64,000 nucleotides of DNA from an uncultured Fretibacterium sp. (GTDB lineage: Bacteria > Synergistota > Synergistia > Synergistales > Aminobacteriaceae). Below the pieces are notes generated by a model. The model was given only the letters and a program-made list of their open reading frames with translations. It made no database searches and was not told where the DNA came from. This document shows, one piece after another, positions 24,870 to 33,740 of this stretch (position 1 is the first letter of the stretch; the number at the start of each line of letters is the position of its first letter). The translations under genes and the position numbers were made by a program. Where the stretch lies: the NCBI GenBank assembly GCA_937915755.1, contig CALGGR010000221.1, forward strand, positions 1-64,000, written 5' to 3'.

Positions 24870-27800
24870 TTGAACCGCAAAATTATTGAGCAGTATCTTG
24901 GCCGCAATGTCGAGATTATGTTGATGCCGGACGGACGAAAAACCTCCGGCGTAGTTCTTCGCTGCGAGGATGATTTCTTTGCGCTTGGGAATGAATCAGG
25001 CGATGAGGGCATTTATGTCTACCCGATTGTATGGGGGATTAACCCTGTTGCCGCCAAAAATCCGACACTAGTTTCCGCCGCTCAAGCAGCCGTCCCAATT
25101 CCAATCCCAGTACCATCTCCCGTACAAGTTACCCCTGTCCTGGCAGTTAAGCCTAAGACTTCAGTGCCTTCTGTGCCTGTTCAGTTTGAGGCTGTTCACA
25201 ATGAGCCTGTTCAGAAATCCGAGCCTGAACATTCATTCGCGGAAGAGCTTGAGGCGTGCTATGACGAACTTGACGCGAGGGCTGACGAGTATATTCTTAA
25301 CGCTGAATATGTCCGGAAGTTCAAGAGGGACAGGATGGACAGGATCCAGAACACCCTTGAGAGTATCCTGACGAAGTACAGCTATGCAGTAAGCGTGAAA
25401 GAAGACAGGCCGTATTCAATGAGAATGAGGCAGATATTGGACGAGGCTAAGGCTTTATGGAGGACTAACCAGTCTAATATAGCAGCTTGTGAAATTTACG
25501 GGTTTGTACTTTACCTTATGGGCGAGAATACAAAGAGCGTGAAGGTCTACATGGGTATTCATGATTTTAGGGCAGCATATACGGCCTCAACGTCAGCAGC
25601 GTCGAGAATGCTAGCCGCGGCCTGCCTGATAGTGAGCGAGCCTTTGACACCCCGAAATTTTGCCGCGATTCTGAAACTCGAACCTCCGCAGGTTAATGCG
25701 ATTCTTCGATGGGTTATCGACAGTTACGTTTTGAACAACGATTATCCGGAAGATTACAAGGAACTATGCTTCAGGTGTGCAAGTGCGGCGGCATGGAAAA
25801 TATTGGGTTACACGCCTGAGGCATTGCCGGAGCAGAAAACGCTTCATTCAAATGAGAATATCGAGGCTCTCAGAAAGTGGCTTGAGGCACAGCGAACCGA
25901 CACGAAAATTATTGATGACGCGCTGAGGCTTGCGGATAAGGCGAATATGTCAGTCCGTCCGGATTCGGAGAAGTTCAGGAGCATAGACTGGAAGACTCAG
26001 AGATTCGACGGTGAGTTCGACTATTTCAATCCGAACAGGGATAAACTCTATGGCTTCATAAAGTCTCCAATCCTCAAGAAATATAACGTCCCATTAAGGT
26101 CAGAAGGCTCAGTGTTCGTTCATATCAATCAGGTTGAAGACAGGGCGCTCCGCCGGAAATTGCTGACGTGCGGGAAAATGAAGCCCATGTTCCGCGTAAC
26201 TTTCAGGTTAGGAAATAACATTGAAGGCCCTGCCGCTTATGACGTTAAAGAGAAGACTGAATCGCCCTCAGCATTCACGGTTGATATGAAATCTGCACTC
26301 TCAGAGGAAGGCGAAATAGACTTTTTCATGCGCTACAATGACCCGCCGTTCGGGAAGATTCGCGCAAAGGACAAGACAGCTTACTCATTCAACGAGAAAA
26401 ATATTATTGACCCGATATTGGCAGTATTCCTTGAGATTGAGCCGTCAGCAGAAGGGCACCCTGTAAGATTCACGAAGAGCATCAATGAGAACGGGAAAGT
26501 TCAGGTTCAAAACGTGGAGTCAGCAGTTCCGTTCCCCGAAGAAAGAGTGAGGTCATGGGAAAGTTCGGGCATGATTCAGAAAGCAAAGGAACGCCTTAAT
26601 ATTCCGGAACCCAGCAATGAAATTGAGCCGGAATCCATACCAGAAGTTCCCGAAGAGCTTGACACTGAGCTCGAGGAGATTGTGGCCAGGGGATATATTC
26701 CTCTCGATCCATATACGCCTGAGACTAAGGGGCTGAAGTATCATTCTAAGCAGCACGAGAACCATGAGGCAGGAAGGACTTTCAAGGTTGAGACATTCAG
26801 CGAGCTTCCGAAGTTTCTTCAGGACAGGATACGAGCAATCTCGATGCTGGGGAAGTACAGCACGCCGTATCTTACTGACACGTATTACAGCGCGGGGCAT
26901 TACAAGGAAGTTCGCGCGAACTATCTATCAATGATGAGCCGTTTCAACAGCGAGGATATGTCATTGACCAACGCCGAAAGAGCCGAGAGATGCTTCATAA
27001 TGGCGAGGTACGTCTACAACTTCTTCAATCTTGCGGGCGAAAATGATAAGAAGCTGTACCCAGCCTCAGAGGAGGACAACATTCGCATCATGGCCTACAA
27101 GGGATTGGAGTATCTCCTTTATGCCCAGCTTGACGGAGCGAAGAGGAACGAGGGGAATTACGACACAGCCCGAAGATATTGCCTTCTGAAGATTGCTGAC
27201 GAGATTCAGGAGAGCCGGAGGATTGACGAGAACAATGCGTGGCTCAGAATATACATCTACTCGTACTTCGTTAACGGCTTGAGATTTCACAGCCAGTCAG
27301 GGAAGTGGACGGCTCAGACGGTCTCGCTTTCCGGGTGCAGCCTCCTTGAGTGCAACAACTTCGGAAAATTCTTCAAGGGCCTCATGACTTTAGCGTATCT
27401 TGCTGGAGCTGAACTTCTAGTTCCAACGCTGAAAGCACTTCTCCACAGCCTCGAATATTCAGGAAGCCTTCTCTCGGAGCTAGGGCTTGATGCGAACGTC
27501 TACTCTAAGGACAACGCAGAAAGTGAGATTCTATCGGCGTTCCAGAAGACACTCGATGGTTACAACAGGCGCGGGGATATGATGATTCAGGATGCGGAAG
27601 TCAGACTGTCGCCGGAAATTCTTAGGATACTGAGCGTTCAGAACATGATAGTGAGGCTGATGAAGGACGAGCTTTGCAAGATACTGAAGACAGCCCCTGA
27701 GAATCTTGACGAGGCACTGAAGAAAGCTAACCCAATGCTTGCCTCTGAGGAGTATACACACTCGCTCGCTAAGACTAAGAGGAAGTACAATCCTGATGCC

Positions 27801-28043
27801 GGACTTCTCGATGTCCTCCCGATAAACGCGCTTGGTGCGGTAATGCGGAAGTACTGGAACGAATGCTTTGGGGCATATTTCGGCGGAAAGCCATATGCGT
27901 CATACTGGAAGGACAAGTTCGCGAAATTACAGTGGGTTCGAGACCCTGTTTTCCACGCTCACCCTGAGTACATCAAGAATGAGGACATTGATGAGGCGAA
28001 GGCAGTGTGCATTGAGATAGCGGGTTATCTCGGAGGAAGATAG
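24870..28043 (+). CDS. Large putative RNA-binding protein: Sm-like, cold-shock-like and HEPN-like regions
   Basis: A 1057-residue protein of no recognised family. Residues 1-60 look like an Sm-type small beta barrel (NVEIMLMPDGRKTSGVVL). A Pro/Val-rich linker follows. Near residues 390-460 a segment with YGFIKSP, SVFVHINQVED and FRLGNNIEGPAAYDVK resembles a cold-shock domain. A second, weaker one follows near 490-550 (FGKIRAKDKTAYSF ... NENGKVQVQNV). The second half is helical, TPR-like. The end, DPVFHAHPEYIKNEDIDEAKAV, resembles the RNxxxH-type end of Swt1 or RiboL-PSP HEPN domains, although the Arg-Asn pair is not intact. The TTG start has TAAGGAG ten bases upstream. RNA binding is an inference. 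Confidence 0.6.
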   Translation: MNRKIIEQYLGRNVEIMLMPDGRKTSGVVLRCEDDFFALGNESGDEGIYVYPIVWGINPVAAKNPTLVSAAQAAVPIPIPVPSPVQVTPVLAVKPKTSVPSVPVQFEAVHNEPVQKSEPEHSFAEELEACYDELDARADEYILNAEYVRKFKRDRMDRIQNTLESILTKYSYAVSVKEDRPYSMRMRQILDEAKALWRTNQSNIAACEIYGFVLYLMGENTKSVKVYMGIHDFRAAYTASTSAASRMLAAACLIVSEPLTPRNFAAILKLEPPQVNAILRWVIDSYVLNNDYPEDYKELCFRCASAAAWKILGYTPEALPEQKTLHSNENIEALRKWLEAQRTDTKIIDDALRLADKANMSVRPDSEKFRSIDWKTQRFDGEFDYFNPNRDKLYGFIKSPILKKYNVPLRSEGSVFVHINQVEDRALRRKLLTCGKMKPMFRVTFRLGNNIEGPAAYDVKEKTESPSAFTVDMKSALSEEGEIDFFMRYNDPPFGKIRAKDKTAYSFNEKNIIDPILAVFLEIEPSAEGHPVRFTKSINENGKVQVQNVESAVPFPEERVRSWESSGMIQKAKERLNIPEPSNEIEPESIPEVPEELDTELEEIVARGYIPLDPYTPETKGLKYHSKQHENHEAGRTFKVETFSELPKFLQDRIRAISMLGKYSTPYLTDTYYSAGHYKEVRANYLSMMSRFNSEDMSLTNAERAERCFIMARYVYNFFNLAGENDKKLYPASEEDNIRIMAYKGLEYLLYAQLDGAKRNEGNYDTARRYCLLKIADEIQESRRIDENNAWLRIYIYSYFVNGLRFHSQSGKWTAQTVSLSGCSLLECNNFGKFFKGLMTLAYLAGAELLVPTLKALLHSLEYSGSLLSELGLDANVYSKDNAESEILSAFQKTLDGYNRRGDMMIQDAEVRLSPEILRILSVQNMIVRLMKDELCKILKTAPENLDEALKKANPMLASEEYTHSLAKTKRKYNPDAGLLDVLPINALGAVMRKYWNECFGAYFGGKPYASYWKDKFAKLQWVRDPVFHAHPEYIKNEDIDEAKAVCIEIAGYLGGR

Positions 28044-28055
28044 AAGGAAAGATTG

Positions 28056-28086
28056 TCCCGGTCTTGAAGAGAGGCCGGGATTTTTT
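28056..28086 (+). terminator. Rho-independent terminator after the 1057-residue gene
   Basis: TCCCGGTCTT pairs with GAGGCCGGGA across a short GAAGA loop, followed by TTTTTT. It ends the purL-1057 transcript and lies between convergent genes. Confidence 0.92.
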
Positions 28087-28994
28087 CACACGATTAGGTC
28101 AACAATGAGACCATTCAAGAGCGAATATATGATGACAAACGCAAGGTAGCTCACGAACTTCCAGCCGCCAAGAACGATCTTCAGCGCACCGAGATTCGTT
28201 ATCTTAGTTGCAGGCCCCGTAATCATGAACGCACTCGCGCTCGCCATGCTCATGCCGTCAGCAAGCCATGTCTGGAGCAACGGAATCGTCCCTCCGCCGC
28301 AAGCATACAACGGAACACCGATAGTCGCGGCCATGAGTACGCCGAAGCCGTTTTTACGCCCGAAAAGCCTCGCAAATGATTCAGCGGGTACATACCTCAT
28401 GAACAGTGCCGAAAGTGCAATGCCGAGAAGGAAATAACCTCCTGTTGCCTTGATATTTCGCCCGAAGTTCTTGATATAGCGGATCAGAATGTTGGGGTCA
28501 GTGTCACGGTTCGATGACTCGTAAAATCCCCCGAACGTGAAGAAGTTATGCCCTGTGATTTTCCCATAAAGATTCACGGCAAGCCCCGCGAAAATTCCGC
28601 ACATGAAGCACGAAATCACCCGCACCGTGAGTGCAGTGTTCCCGAGAGCCGAGCTGTAGACTATGAGCTGAGGGTTAAGGAGGACTGACGCCATCATGAA
28701 AGATGCAAGCCAGTCCTCGCGCATTCCCTTTTCACTGAAAGAAGCCGCGATTGGAATTGTCCCGTACATGCAGAGAGGTGATGCAATCCCCAGCAAACAC
28801 GCCGGAACAATCCCGAAGAGGCTCAATCTCTTTCCGTTCATGGCCTCGAAGAGCGAGTGAATCTTCTGCTTTCCGAAGACCGAGACGAACGAACCTATTG
28901 CCATTCCAGTGAGCCAGTAAGCGTAAATCTGCTCAAGCTGAACGCTGAAATAGTACCAGAGATATATTGCCTCACGACGTAATATGCTAGTCAA
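28086..28994 (-). CDS. Permease of the ArsP/DUF318 (YraQ) type
   Basis: A 302-residue integral membrane protein with about eight hydrophobic segments. Family features are GIASPLCMYGTIPIAAS near residue 70 and GVPLYACGGGTIPLLQTWLADG near residue 220; both include the Cys-containing loop motif of PF03773 permeases. Members export metalloids or metals (ArsP exports organoarsenicals) or have unknown substrates. It overlaps the end of the upstream DUF362 gene by eight bases, so the two are translationally coupled. The substrate cannot be read from the sequence. Confidence 0.84.
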   Translation of the reverse strand: MTSILRREAIYLWYYFSVQLEQIYAYWLTGMAIGSFVSVFGKQKIHSLFEAMNGKRLSLFGIVPACLLGIASPLCMYGTIPIAASFSEKGMREDWLASFMMASVLLNPQLIVYSSALGNTALTVRVISCFMCGIFAGLAVNLYGKITGHNFFTFGGFYESSNRDTDPNILIRYIKNFGRNIKATGGYFLLGIALSALFMRYVPAESFARLFGRKNGFGVLMAATIGVPLYACGGGTIPLLQTWLADGMSMASASAFMITGPATKITNLGALKIVLGGWKFVSYLAFVIIYSLLNGLIVDLIV

Positions 28995-29916
28995 TGCTGA
29001 TGAAGTCGTACTCTCTTGAGCCTAATCCGATTTCAGCAGCGTGTTCAACCGTGTGAATGCCATGACGCGATTCCATGCGCTTGATGAGTGATGCGCCGTC
29101 GGGGGCTTTGTAGACCAAATCGACGCAAGCCTGATCAAGTGCAACAGGGTCAAGCGAGCCGAGAATGCCGATGTCGTGCATGTCGGGGGCTGCCGGGTTT
29201 CCGTCGCAGTCGCAGTCAACAGAAAGGTGATTCATTACGCTGATGTACATGATTCGCTGGCCGTTACTGAGACTGTCTGAGACAGCTTTTGCAGCTTCGG
29301 CCATTGATTCGAGGAAATCGTCCTGCTTGTCGTACCAGATTGAGCCGGAGTCTTTTGTGCCAGCCGTGTGGATTCTGACCTTTCCGCGAGGTGAAGCGAT
29401 GCCGATTGAGATGTTCTTCAACGCTCCGCCGAAGCCGCCCATTGCGTGGCCCTTGAAGTGAGTTAGAACGAGGACGAAATCATAGTTCGCGAAGTGTGAG
29501 CCTACAACGTCAGCCTTGAGGTGCTTTCCGCCTGTTACGGGCAACTCAATCTCGCCTTCCTCGTCCATGATGTCAACCTTTGCGATTTTGTTGAAACCGT
29601 GATCCTCGATGACCTGCCTGTGGAGTGCTGTGCTTGCGCGTGAGCCTCCATAAGCTGTGTTGCACTCGACGATTGTGCCGTTGACTTTCTGGACAAGCTC
29701 CTTAATGAGGTCGGGTGAAAGATAGTGAGTGTTGCCAGCCTCGCCTGTGCTGAGTTTCACTGCGACATTGCCTGTTGCTTCACGGCCAAGCTTGTTATAG
29801 ATGGCCATGAGTCCGGCGGGTGAGATGTCTTTGGTAAAGTAGACGGCTGGTGCTGCGAATGCTGATGAGGCGACGAGTAAGAATAATGCTGTGAGGATTA
29901 GTGTTGGGCGCTTCAT
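28987..29916 (-). CDS. Exported DUF362 domain protein
   Basis: A 309-residue protein with a signal peptide (MKRPTLILTALFLLVASSAFA, cleavage near residue 22) followed by a DUF362 domain: KLSTGEAGNTHYLSPDLIKELV, the FVLVLTHFKGHAMGGFGGALKNISIG region with its His-Gly-Gly pattern, and a CDCDGNPAAPDMHDIGILGSLDPVALDQAC segment with clustered Cys and Asp. Related DUF362 proteins often carry ferredoxin domains, which this one lacks. The role is unknown; metal or cofactor handling is a guess based on the Cys/His content and the coupled permease. Good AGGAGG before the ATG. Confidence 0.84.
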   Translation of the reverse strand: MKRPTLILTALFLLVASSAFAAPAVYFTKDISPAGLMAIYNKLGREATGNVAVKLSTGEAGNTHYLSPDLIKELVQKVNGTIVECNTAYGGSRASTALHRQVIEDHGFNKIAKVDIMDEEGEIELPVTGGKHLKADVVGSHFANYDFVLVLTHFKGHAMGGFGGALKNISIGIASPRGKVRIHTAGTKDSGSIWYDKQDDFLESMAEAAKAVSDSLSNGQRIMYISVMNHLSVDCDCDGNPAAPDMHDIGILGSLDPVALDQACVDLVYKAPDGASLIKRMESRHGIHTVEHAAEIGLGSREYDFISID

Positions 29917-29999
29917 GATTTAATGCCTCCTGTGATTTTGAGATGAGGCAAAAATAAACGTTAAAGCTAGGTTTATGTCAAGGATATTTATATGTCCTA

Positions 30000-30112
30000 G
30001 TGAACTACCCCCGCTTATAGAAACGGGTGCTTCCTAATTCGACGAGGTCTGCGTTGCGGCATTTCTGTCTCCGTCTTGCCACAGGACGCAGTACGTCCTC
30101 TCCAAAGGCGGG
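30000..30112 (-). mobile_element. IS605-type right end (putative omega-RNA 3' region), family B copy 2
   Basis: On the minus strand this follows the broken tnpB at 30113-30530. It has a GAGAGGACGTA block, a longer variable hairpin (GGCA...TGCC), the GCAGACCTCG block and a terminal CCCG...CGGG hairpin followed by GGTAGTTCAC at 30000. The same order of blocks is seen at 328-423 and 32428-32518. The right end of TnpB elements encodes the omega-RNA 3' end; the targeting guide would lie just past 30000. Confidence 0.62.
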
Positions 30113-30530
30113 TTAAAAGCTTCCCTGCGTTCCACAGGTACTTCGTTTCGACAACAATATCATGTTTCTCGCCGCGTGAATGTCCCAGTCTTCTTTATAT
30201 CCGCATTGGCATTCATATACTCGGTCTGAGAGTTTTATGTCTTTCTTGAGATTTCCACATTCAGGGCAATATTTTGTCGTTGGCATACTCTGAGGCAGGA
30301 CTTTTATCCGCTCACTGTTCATCAGCTTCTTCTTCACCAGTCCTGACACTGAGTGCTGCACAGTCCTTCCGAACAGTCCTTTATGCCAGCCCTTCAGGTT
30401 TTCGTCCTGCATATACACGATTTTATGTTCAACTTATTGGCCGCATCCCATTTCTTGTTGCCTGATTTCTGATATGACTTTCTCATTAACTTCCGGCCAC
30501 GATACCGATTGCTTGAATAACAGCCGTCGC
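30113..30530 (-). pseudogene. Truncated and frameshifted tnpB (zinc-ribbon type)
   Basis: The readable part at 30113-30418 gives the C-terminal hundred residues of a TnpB-type nuclease: WHKGLFGRTVQHSVSG, the zinc ribbon CPECG ... CQCG, and the last RuvC motif DWDIHAARN. Further upstream, fragments such as KSGNKKWDAANK continue the family pattern but in another frame, and the first half of the protein (including the first RuvC motif) is missing. It differs clearly from the intact TnpB at 31014-32321. It ends where the tnpA-tnpB element begins. Confidence 0.78.
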
Positions 30531-30607
30531 ATTCTCGCGACTTTTACAAACAAATAGACTTCACTTTTATTCCTGCATATGTTATCATTCATTCCGAGGT
30601 TAGTAGC

Positions 30608-31009
30608 TTGGATATACATCATGGAAGAGGATACATATATTCTATTCAGTATCATGTAGTCTGGTGCGTAAAATATCGCCGGAAAGTCTTAACTCCTGAT
30701 ATTGAGATGTCTCTACTGGAAATATTACATAATATTTCGCGTGATAATGACTTTTCTATTCTGGAAGCTAATACTGATTATGACCATGTCCACTTACTCA
30801 TAGATTGTTCACCTCAACATTACATCCCTGACATCATGAAAGCTCTAAAAGGTGTGTCTGCAAGAATGCTGTTCAAGATACACGGAGATAAGATACGCAG
30901 ACAGCTATGGGAAGGTCATTTATGGAATCCTTCGTATTTTGTTGCTACAGTATCCGAAAACACACACCAGCAGATTGTAGAATACATCAGGCGTCAGAAA
31001 GAGAAATGA
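30608..31009 (+). CDS. tnpA: IS200/IS605 family transposase TnpA (Y1 HUH)
   Basis: A 133-residue Y1 transposase, full length for the family. The HUH metal-binding motif is H60-V-H62 in DYDHVHLLID, and the catalytic tyrosine is Y126 in IVEYIRRQ. It cuts and rejoins single-stranded element ends at subterminal hairpins. It starts at TTG (30608) with GAGG upstream. tnpB begins four bases after its stop, so they form one operon. The intact motifs suggest that the element could still move. Confidence 0.93.
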   Translation: MDIHHGRGYIYSIQYHVVWCVKYRRKVLTPDIEMSLLEILHNISRDNDFSILEANTDYDHVHLLIDCSPQHYIPDIMKALKGVSARMLFKIHGDKIRRQLWEGHLWNPSYFVATVSENTHQQIVEYIRRQKEK

Positions 31010-31013
31010 TCTC

Positions 31014-32321
31014 ATGAATCTGATGTCAACGTACAAAGTGAAGATAGGTCATGCACACGGAGCGTTTTATCGTACTGTGGATATTTATCGTGCGTCTACT
31101 GAATTTTTCATTAACGCTGTCATCAGAGAGTGGGATTATATTTCAAGTGTTACTTCATCATTAGATAGGGTTAGAACAGTCGAGAAACTAACTCATAGAA
31201 CTGCAAGCAATCCAGTTCCCAAATACGAATTTGATAAAAATTTTCCCAAGTTCCCAAGTTATATGCGTAGAGCTTCAATAATGGAAGCATTAGGCAAAGT
31301 AAGCTCATACAAGAGCAATTATGCCAACTGGCAAAGTACACACAAAGGCAGAGAACCCGGATGTCCAATACCAGGAAAGATTTACCCGGCGATGTATAGA
31401 GATAACTGCTTTGTAAGAACAGGGACATTAACGGCCAAACTGAAAGTTTTTATCAACAACACATGGGATTGGCTGAATGTAAGCTTAAGAAAGAGCGACG
31501 CAGATTACATTCAAAGACATTGCAAAACTCGTAAAGAATGTGTACCTACGTTGAGACGGCGCGGGAAAAACTGGTATTTAGATTTTGCATTTGAGGAGGA
31601 GGTGAAAATTCGAGAAAAAAAGCTATCTCAGCAAATAATCTTGGGAGTAGATTTAGGAATAAACAACGATTGTGTATGCAGCGCGATGAAATCGGACGGC
31701 ACTGTCATTGGCAGGAAATTTTTAGACCTGTCAAGAGAAAAAGACTGTCTGACCCATGCGGTAAATCGCATAAAGAAAGCACAGCAGCACGGGGCAATAA
31801 AGACCCCAAGATTATGGGCAAGAGCCAAGGGAATCAACACAAATATAGCGAATCTAACCGCCCAGTTCATAGTAGATACGGCAATCCTATTCAGAGCTGA
31901 CGTTGTAGTATTTGAGCATTTAGGCTTAGACGGAAAGAAACGAGGCAAGAAGAAGCAGAAATTACATCTCTGGAAAAGCCGTGCTGTACAAAGCATAGTA
32001 GCGTGTAAAATGCACAGGATAGGGAAACGCATCAGCCGAATATGTGCATGGGGGACTTCAAAACTTGCATATGATGGAAGCGGAGAAGTAGAGCGGGATG
32101 AGAAGAACTATAGTATGTGTGTATTCCCAAGCGGAAAGAAATATCATTGCGACCTTTCAGCATCGTACAATATAGGCGCAAGATATTTTATCCGGGAAAT
32201 CCTAAAATCCTTGCCGGTAACGTCAAGGTTGGGCATGGAGGCGAAAGTCCCTTCGTGTGCCAAGAGAACCACCTGCACCTTATCCACGTTAATTAGTCTG
32301 AATGCGGAGCTTGCTTCTTAG
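31014..32321 (+). CDS. tnpB: TnpB, RNA-guided nuclease of IS200/IS605 element
   Basis: A 435-residue TnpB. The RuvC-like active site is intact: D213 in GVDLGINND, E301 in VVFEHLG, and D380 in CDLSASYNIGARYF. The zinc-ribbon region is of the reduced type, with C344, C369 and C379 instead of two CxxC pairs, a subtype seen in other gut IS605 elements. The start may be the ATG at 31014 or the one at 31023. TnpB uses the transcript of its own 3' end and right end (omega-RNA) to cut target DNA next to a transposon-associated motif. The coding 3' end and 32322-32416 would supply that RNA. Confidence 0.93.
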   Translation: MNLMSTYKVKIGHAHGAFYRTVDIYRASTEFFINAVIREWDYISSVTSSLDRVRTVEKLTHRTASNPVPKYEFDKNFPKFPSYMRRASIMEALGKVSSYKSNYANWQSTHKGREPGCPIPGKIYPAMYRDNCFVRTGTLTAKLKVFINNTWDWLNVSLRKSDADYIQRHCKTRKECVPTLRRRGKNWYLDFAFEEEVKIREKKLSQQIILGVDLGINNDCVCSAMKSDGTVIGRKFLDLSREKDCLTHAVNRIKKAQQHGAIKTPRLWARAKGINTNIANLTAQFIVDTAILFRADVVVFEHLGLDGKKRGKKKQKLHLWKSRAVQSIVACKMHRIGKRISRICAWGTSKLAYDGSGEVERDEKNYSMCVFPSGKKYHCDLSASYNIGARYFIREILKSLPVTSRLGMEAKVPSCAKRTTCTLSTLISLNAELAS

Positions 32322-32416
32322 GGAGTAAAGTTCTGAGTTTTGACCGTATAGTGGAAAGGCAGTCCGGCCTATTAAGACAGCTGGAAGCCTTCGACTTTAG
32401 TCGAAGGAGGGTTCAC
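32130..32416 (+). ncRNA. Predicted omega-RNA and right end of the intact tnpA-tnpB element
   Basis: In TnpB elements the omega-RNA spans the end of tnpB and the right end. Here 32322-32416 contains a GGAAAGGCAGTCCGGCC segment and then the hairpin CCTTCGACT-TTAG-TCGAAGG, ending GGTTCAC at 32416. The guide would be the 15-20 bases after 32416. The 5' end is a guess. Confidence 0.55.
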
Positions 32417-32427
32417 AACTACGGCAG

Positions 32428-32524
32428 CATCGAAGGGACGGTAAGATACGCTGATGAAAATCAGAACGCAAACCTCTTTGAATTAGAAAGCTCCAGCCTC
32501 TATAGGCAGAGTAGTTCGCTGTGA
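32428..32524 (+). mobile_element. Solitary IS605-type right end, family B copy 3
   Basis: Directly after the right end of the intact element lies another right end, of the same family as 328-423 and 30000-30112. It has GACGGTAAGATACG, the hairpin CTGAT-gaaa-ATCAG, ACCTC, and the terminal hairpin CTCCAGCC-TCTA-TAGGCAGAG followed by TAGTTCGC. It has no tnpB of its own. The stretch 32525-32627 shows a TAAAAT (-10-like) near 32564 but no convincing -35 box. Confidence 0.55.
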
Positions 32525-32627
32525 CAAAACCTTGCATAGATAGAGACTTCTTGTACGTTATGGTAAAATACTGCCATTCTAATCTTAAAGCATCACAAAA
32601 TTTTACGTGAAGGAGTCTGCATAAGCT

Positions 32628-33728
32628 ATGGCAGGATTATCGCTTCAGCATATCTGGAAGAAGTACCCGAACGGTTACGAGGCAGTTAAGGACTTCAACC
32701 TCGAAATTGCCGACAAGGAATTCATAATCTTTGTCGGTCCTTCGGGCTGCGGAAAGTCAACAACCCTCCGAATGATAGCAGGGCTTGAGGACATCTCGTC
32801 AGGGACGCTCAAGATAGGCGACCGTGTTGTAAATGACGTCGAGTCGAAAGACAGGGACATCGCGATGGTTTTCCAGAACTACGCGCTCTATCCTCACATG
32901 ACCGTCTATGACAACATGGCCTTTGCCCTCATGCTCAAGAAAACCCCAAAGGACGAAATCGACAAGGCTGTCCGTGAAGCCGCGAGAATCCTTGAGCTTG
33001 AGAAAGTCCTCGACAGGAGACCGTCCCAGCTATCAGGCGGTCAGCGTCAGCGAGTTGCAATGGGCCGCGCAATAGTCCGCAACCCTCAGGTCTTCCTCAT
33101 GGACGAACCTCTCTCTAACCTCGACGCAAAGCTGCGTGTCCAAATGAGGGCGGAAATCGCAAAGCTTCATGACCGTCTTGGCGCAACGATAATCTACGTT
33201 ACCCATGACCAGACAGAAGCTATGACTCTCGGAACCCGCATCGTCGTAATGAAAGACGGAATCGTTCAGCAGGTCGCAAGCCCAACAGAACTCTACAACA
33301 AGCCCAACAACCTTTTCGTCGCAGGCTTCATAGGCTCACCTCAGATGAACTTCATCGATGCGAAATTTGACGGCAATGCTCTCGAAGCTGGAGGCGTTAA
33401 GTTCGAGATTCCGGCGGAGAAAGCTGCTGCACTCAAGGAGAAAGGCTACGCTGGCAAAGACGTAATCATGGGCGTTCGTCCGGAGAATGTCTACGATGCA
33501 AAGGAAGAAGCCCTCTGCAAGCTGACAGCTCCTTTTGAGTCAAAGATTACGGTTTTCGAGCTTCTTGGGTCTGAAGTACAGCTCTACTTCGATTTCGCGG
33601 GTTCTTCAATGTCGGCAAAAGTTGGACAGACGAGCAAGGCTGCAGTTGGCGACACAATGAGCTTTGCGTTCGATGTTGACAAGATTCACGTTTTCGACAA
33701 AGAGACCGAGCAGGCTGTCGTTCACTAG
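32628..33728 (+). CDS. Sugar ABC transporter ATP-binding protein (MsmK/UgpC type)
   Basis: A 366-residue ATPase of the carbohydrate-uptake CUT1 class. Walker A is GPSGCGKST (residues 38-46), the signature LSGGQRQR is near 135, and Walker B is VFLMDEPLSNLDA. The C-terminal regulatory (MalK/TOBE-like) domain follows, with VMGVRPENV-type text (IMGVRPENVYDA). It energises the two permeases 35000-36705. AAGGAG precedes the ATG. It is the first gene of the alpha-galactoside cluster. Confidence 0.94.
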   Translation: MAGLSLQHIWKKYPNGYEAVKDFNLEIADKEFIIFVGPSGCGKSTTLRMIAGLEDISSGTLKIGDRVVNDVESKDRDIAMVFQNYALYPHMTVYDNMAFALMLKKTPKDEIDKAVREAARILELEKVLDRRPSQLSGGQRQRVAMGRAIVRNPQVFLMDEPLSNLDAKLRVQMRAEIAKLHDRLGATIIYVTHDQTEAMTLGTRIVVMKDGIVQQVASPTELYNKPNNLFVAGFIGSPQMNFIDAKFDGNALEAGGVKFEIPAEKAAALKEKGYAGKDVIMGVRPENVYDAKEEALCKLTAPFESKITVFELLGSEVQLYFDFAGSSMSAKVGQTSKAAVGDTMSFAFDVDKIHVFDKETEQAVVH

Positions 33729-33740
33729 GAGGCTGAAACA

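Noticed and set aside
30434..30655. 73-residue open frame on the minus strand before tnpA
   Set aside because: It overlaps the left part of the intact element and a frameshifted piece of the broken tnpB; it is not an independent gene.
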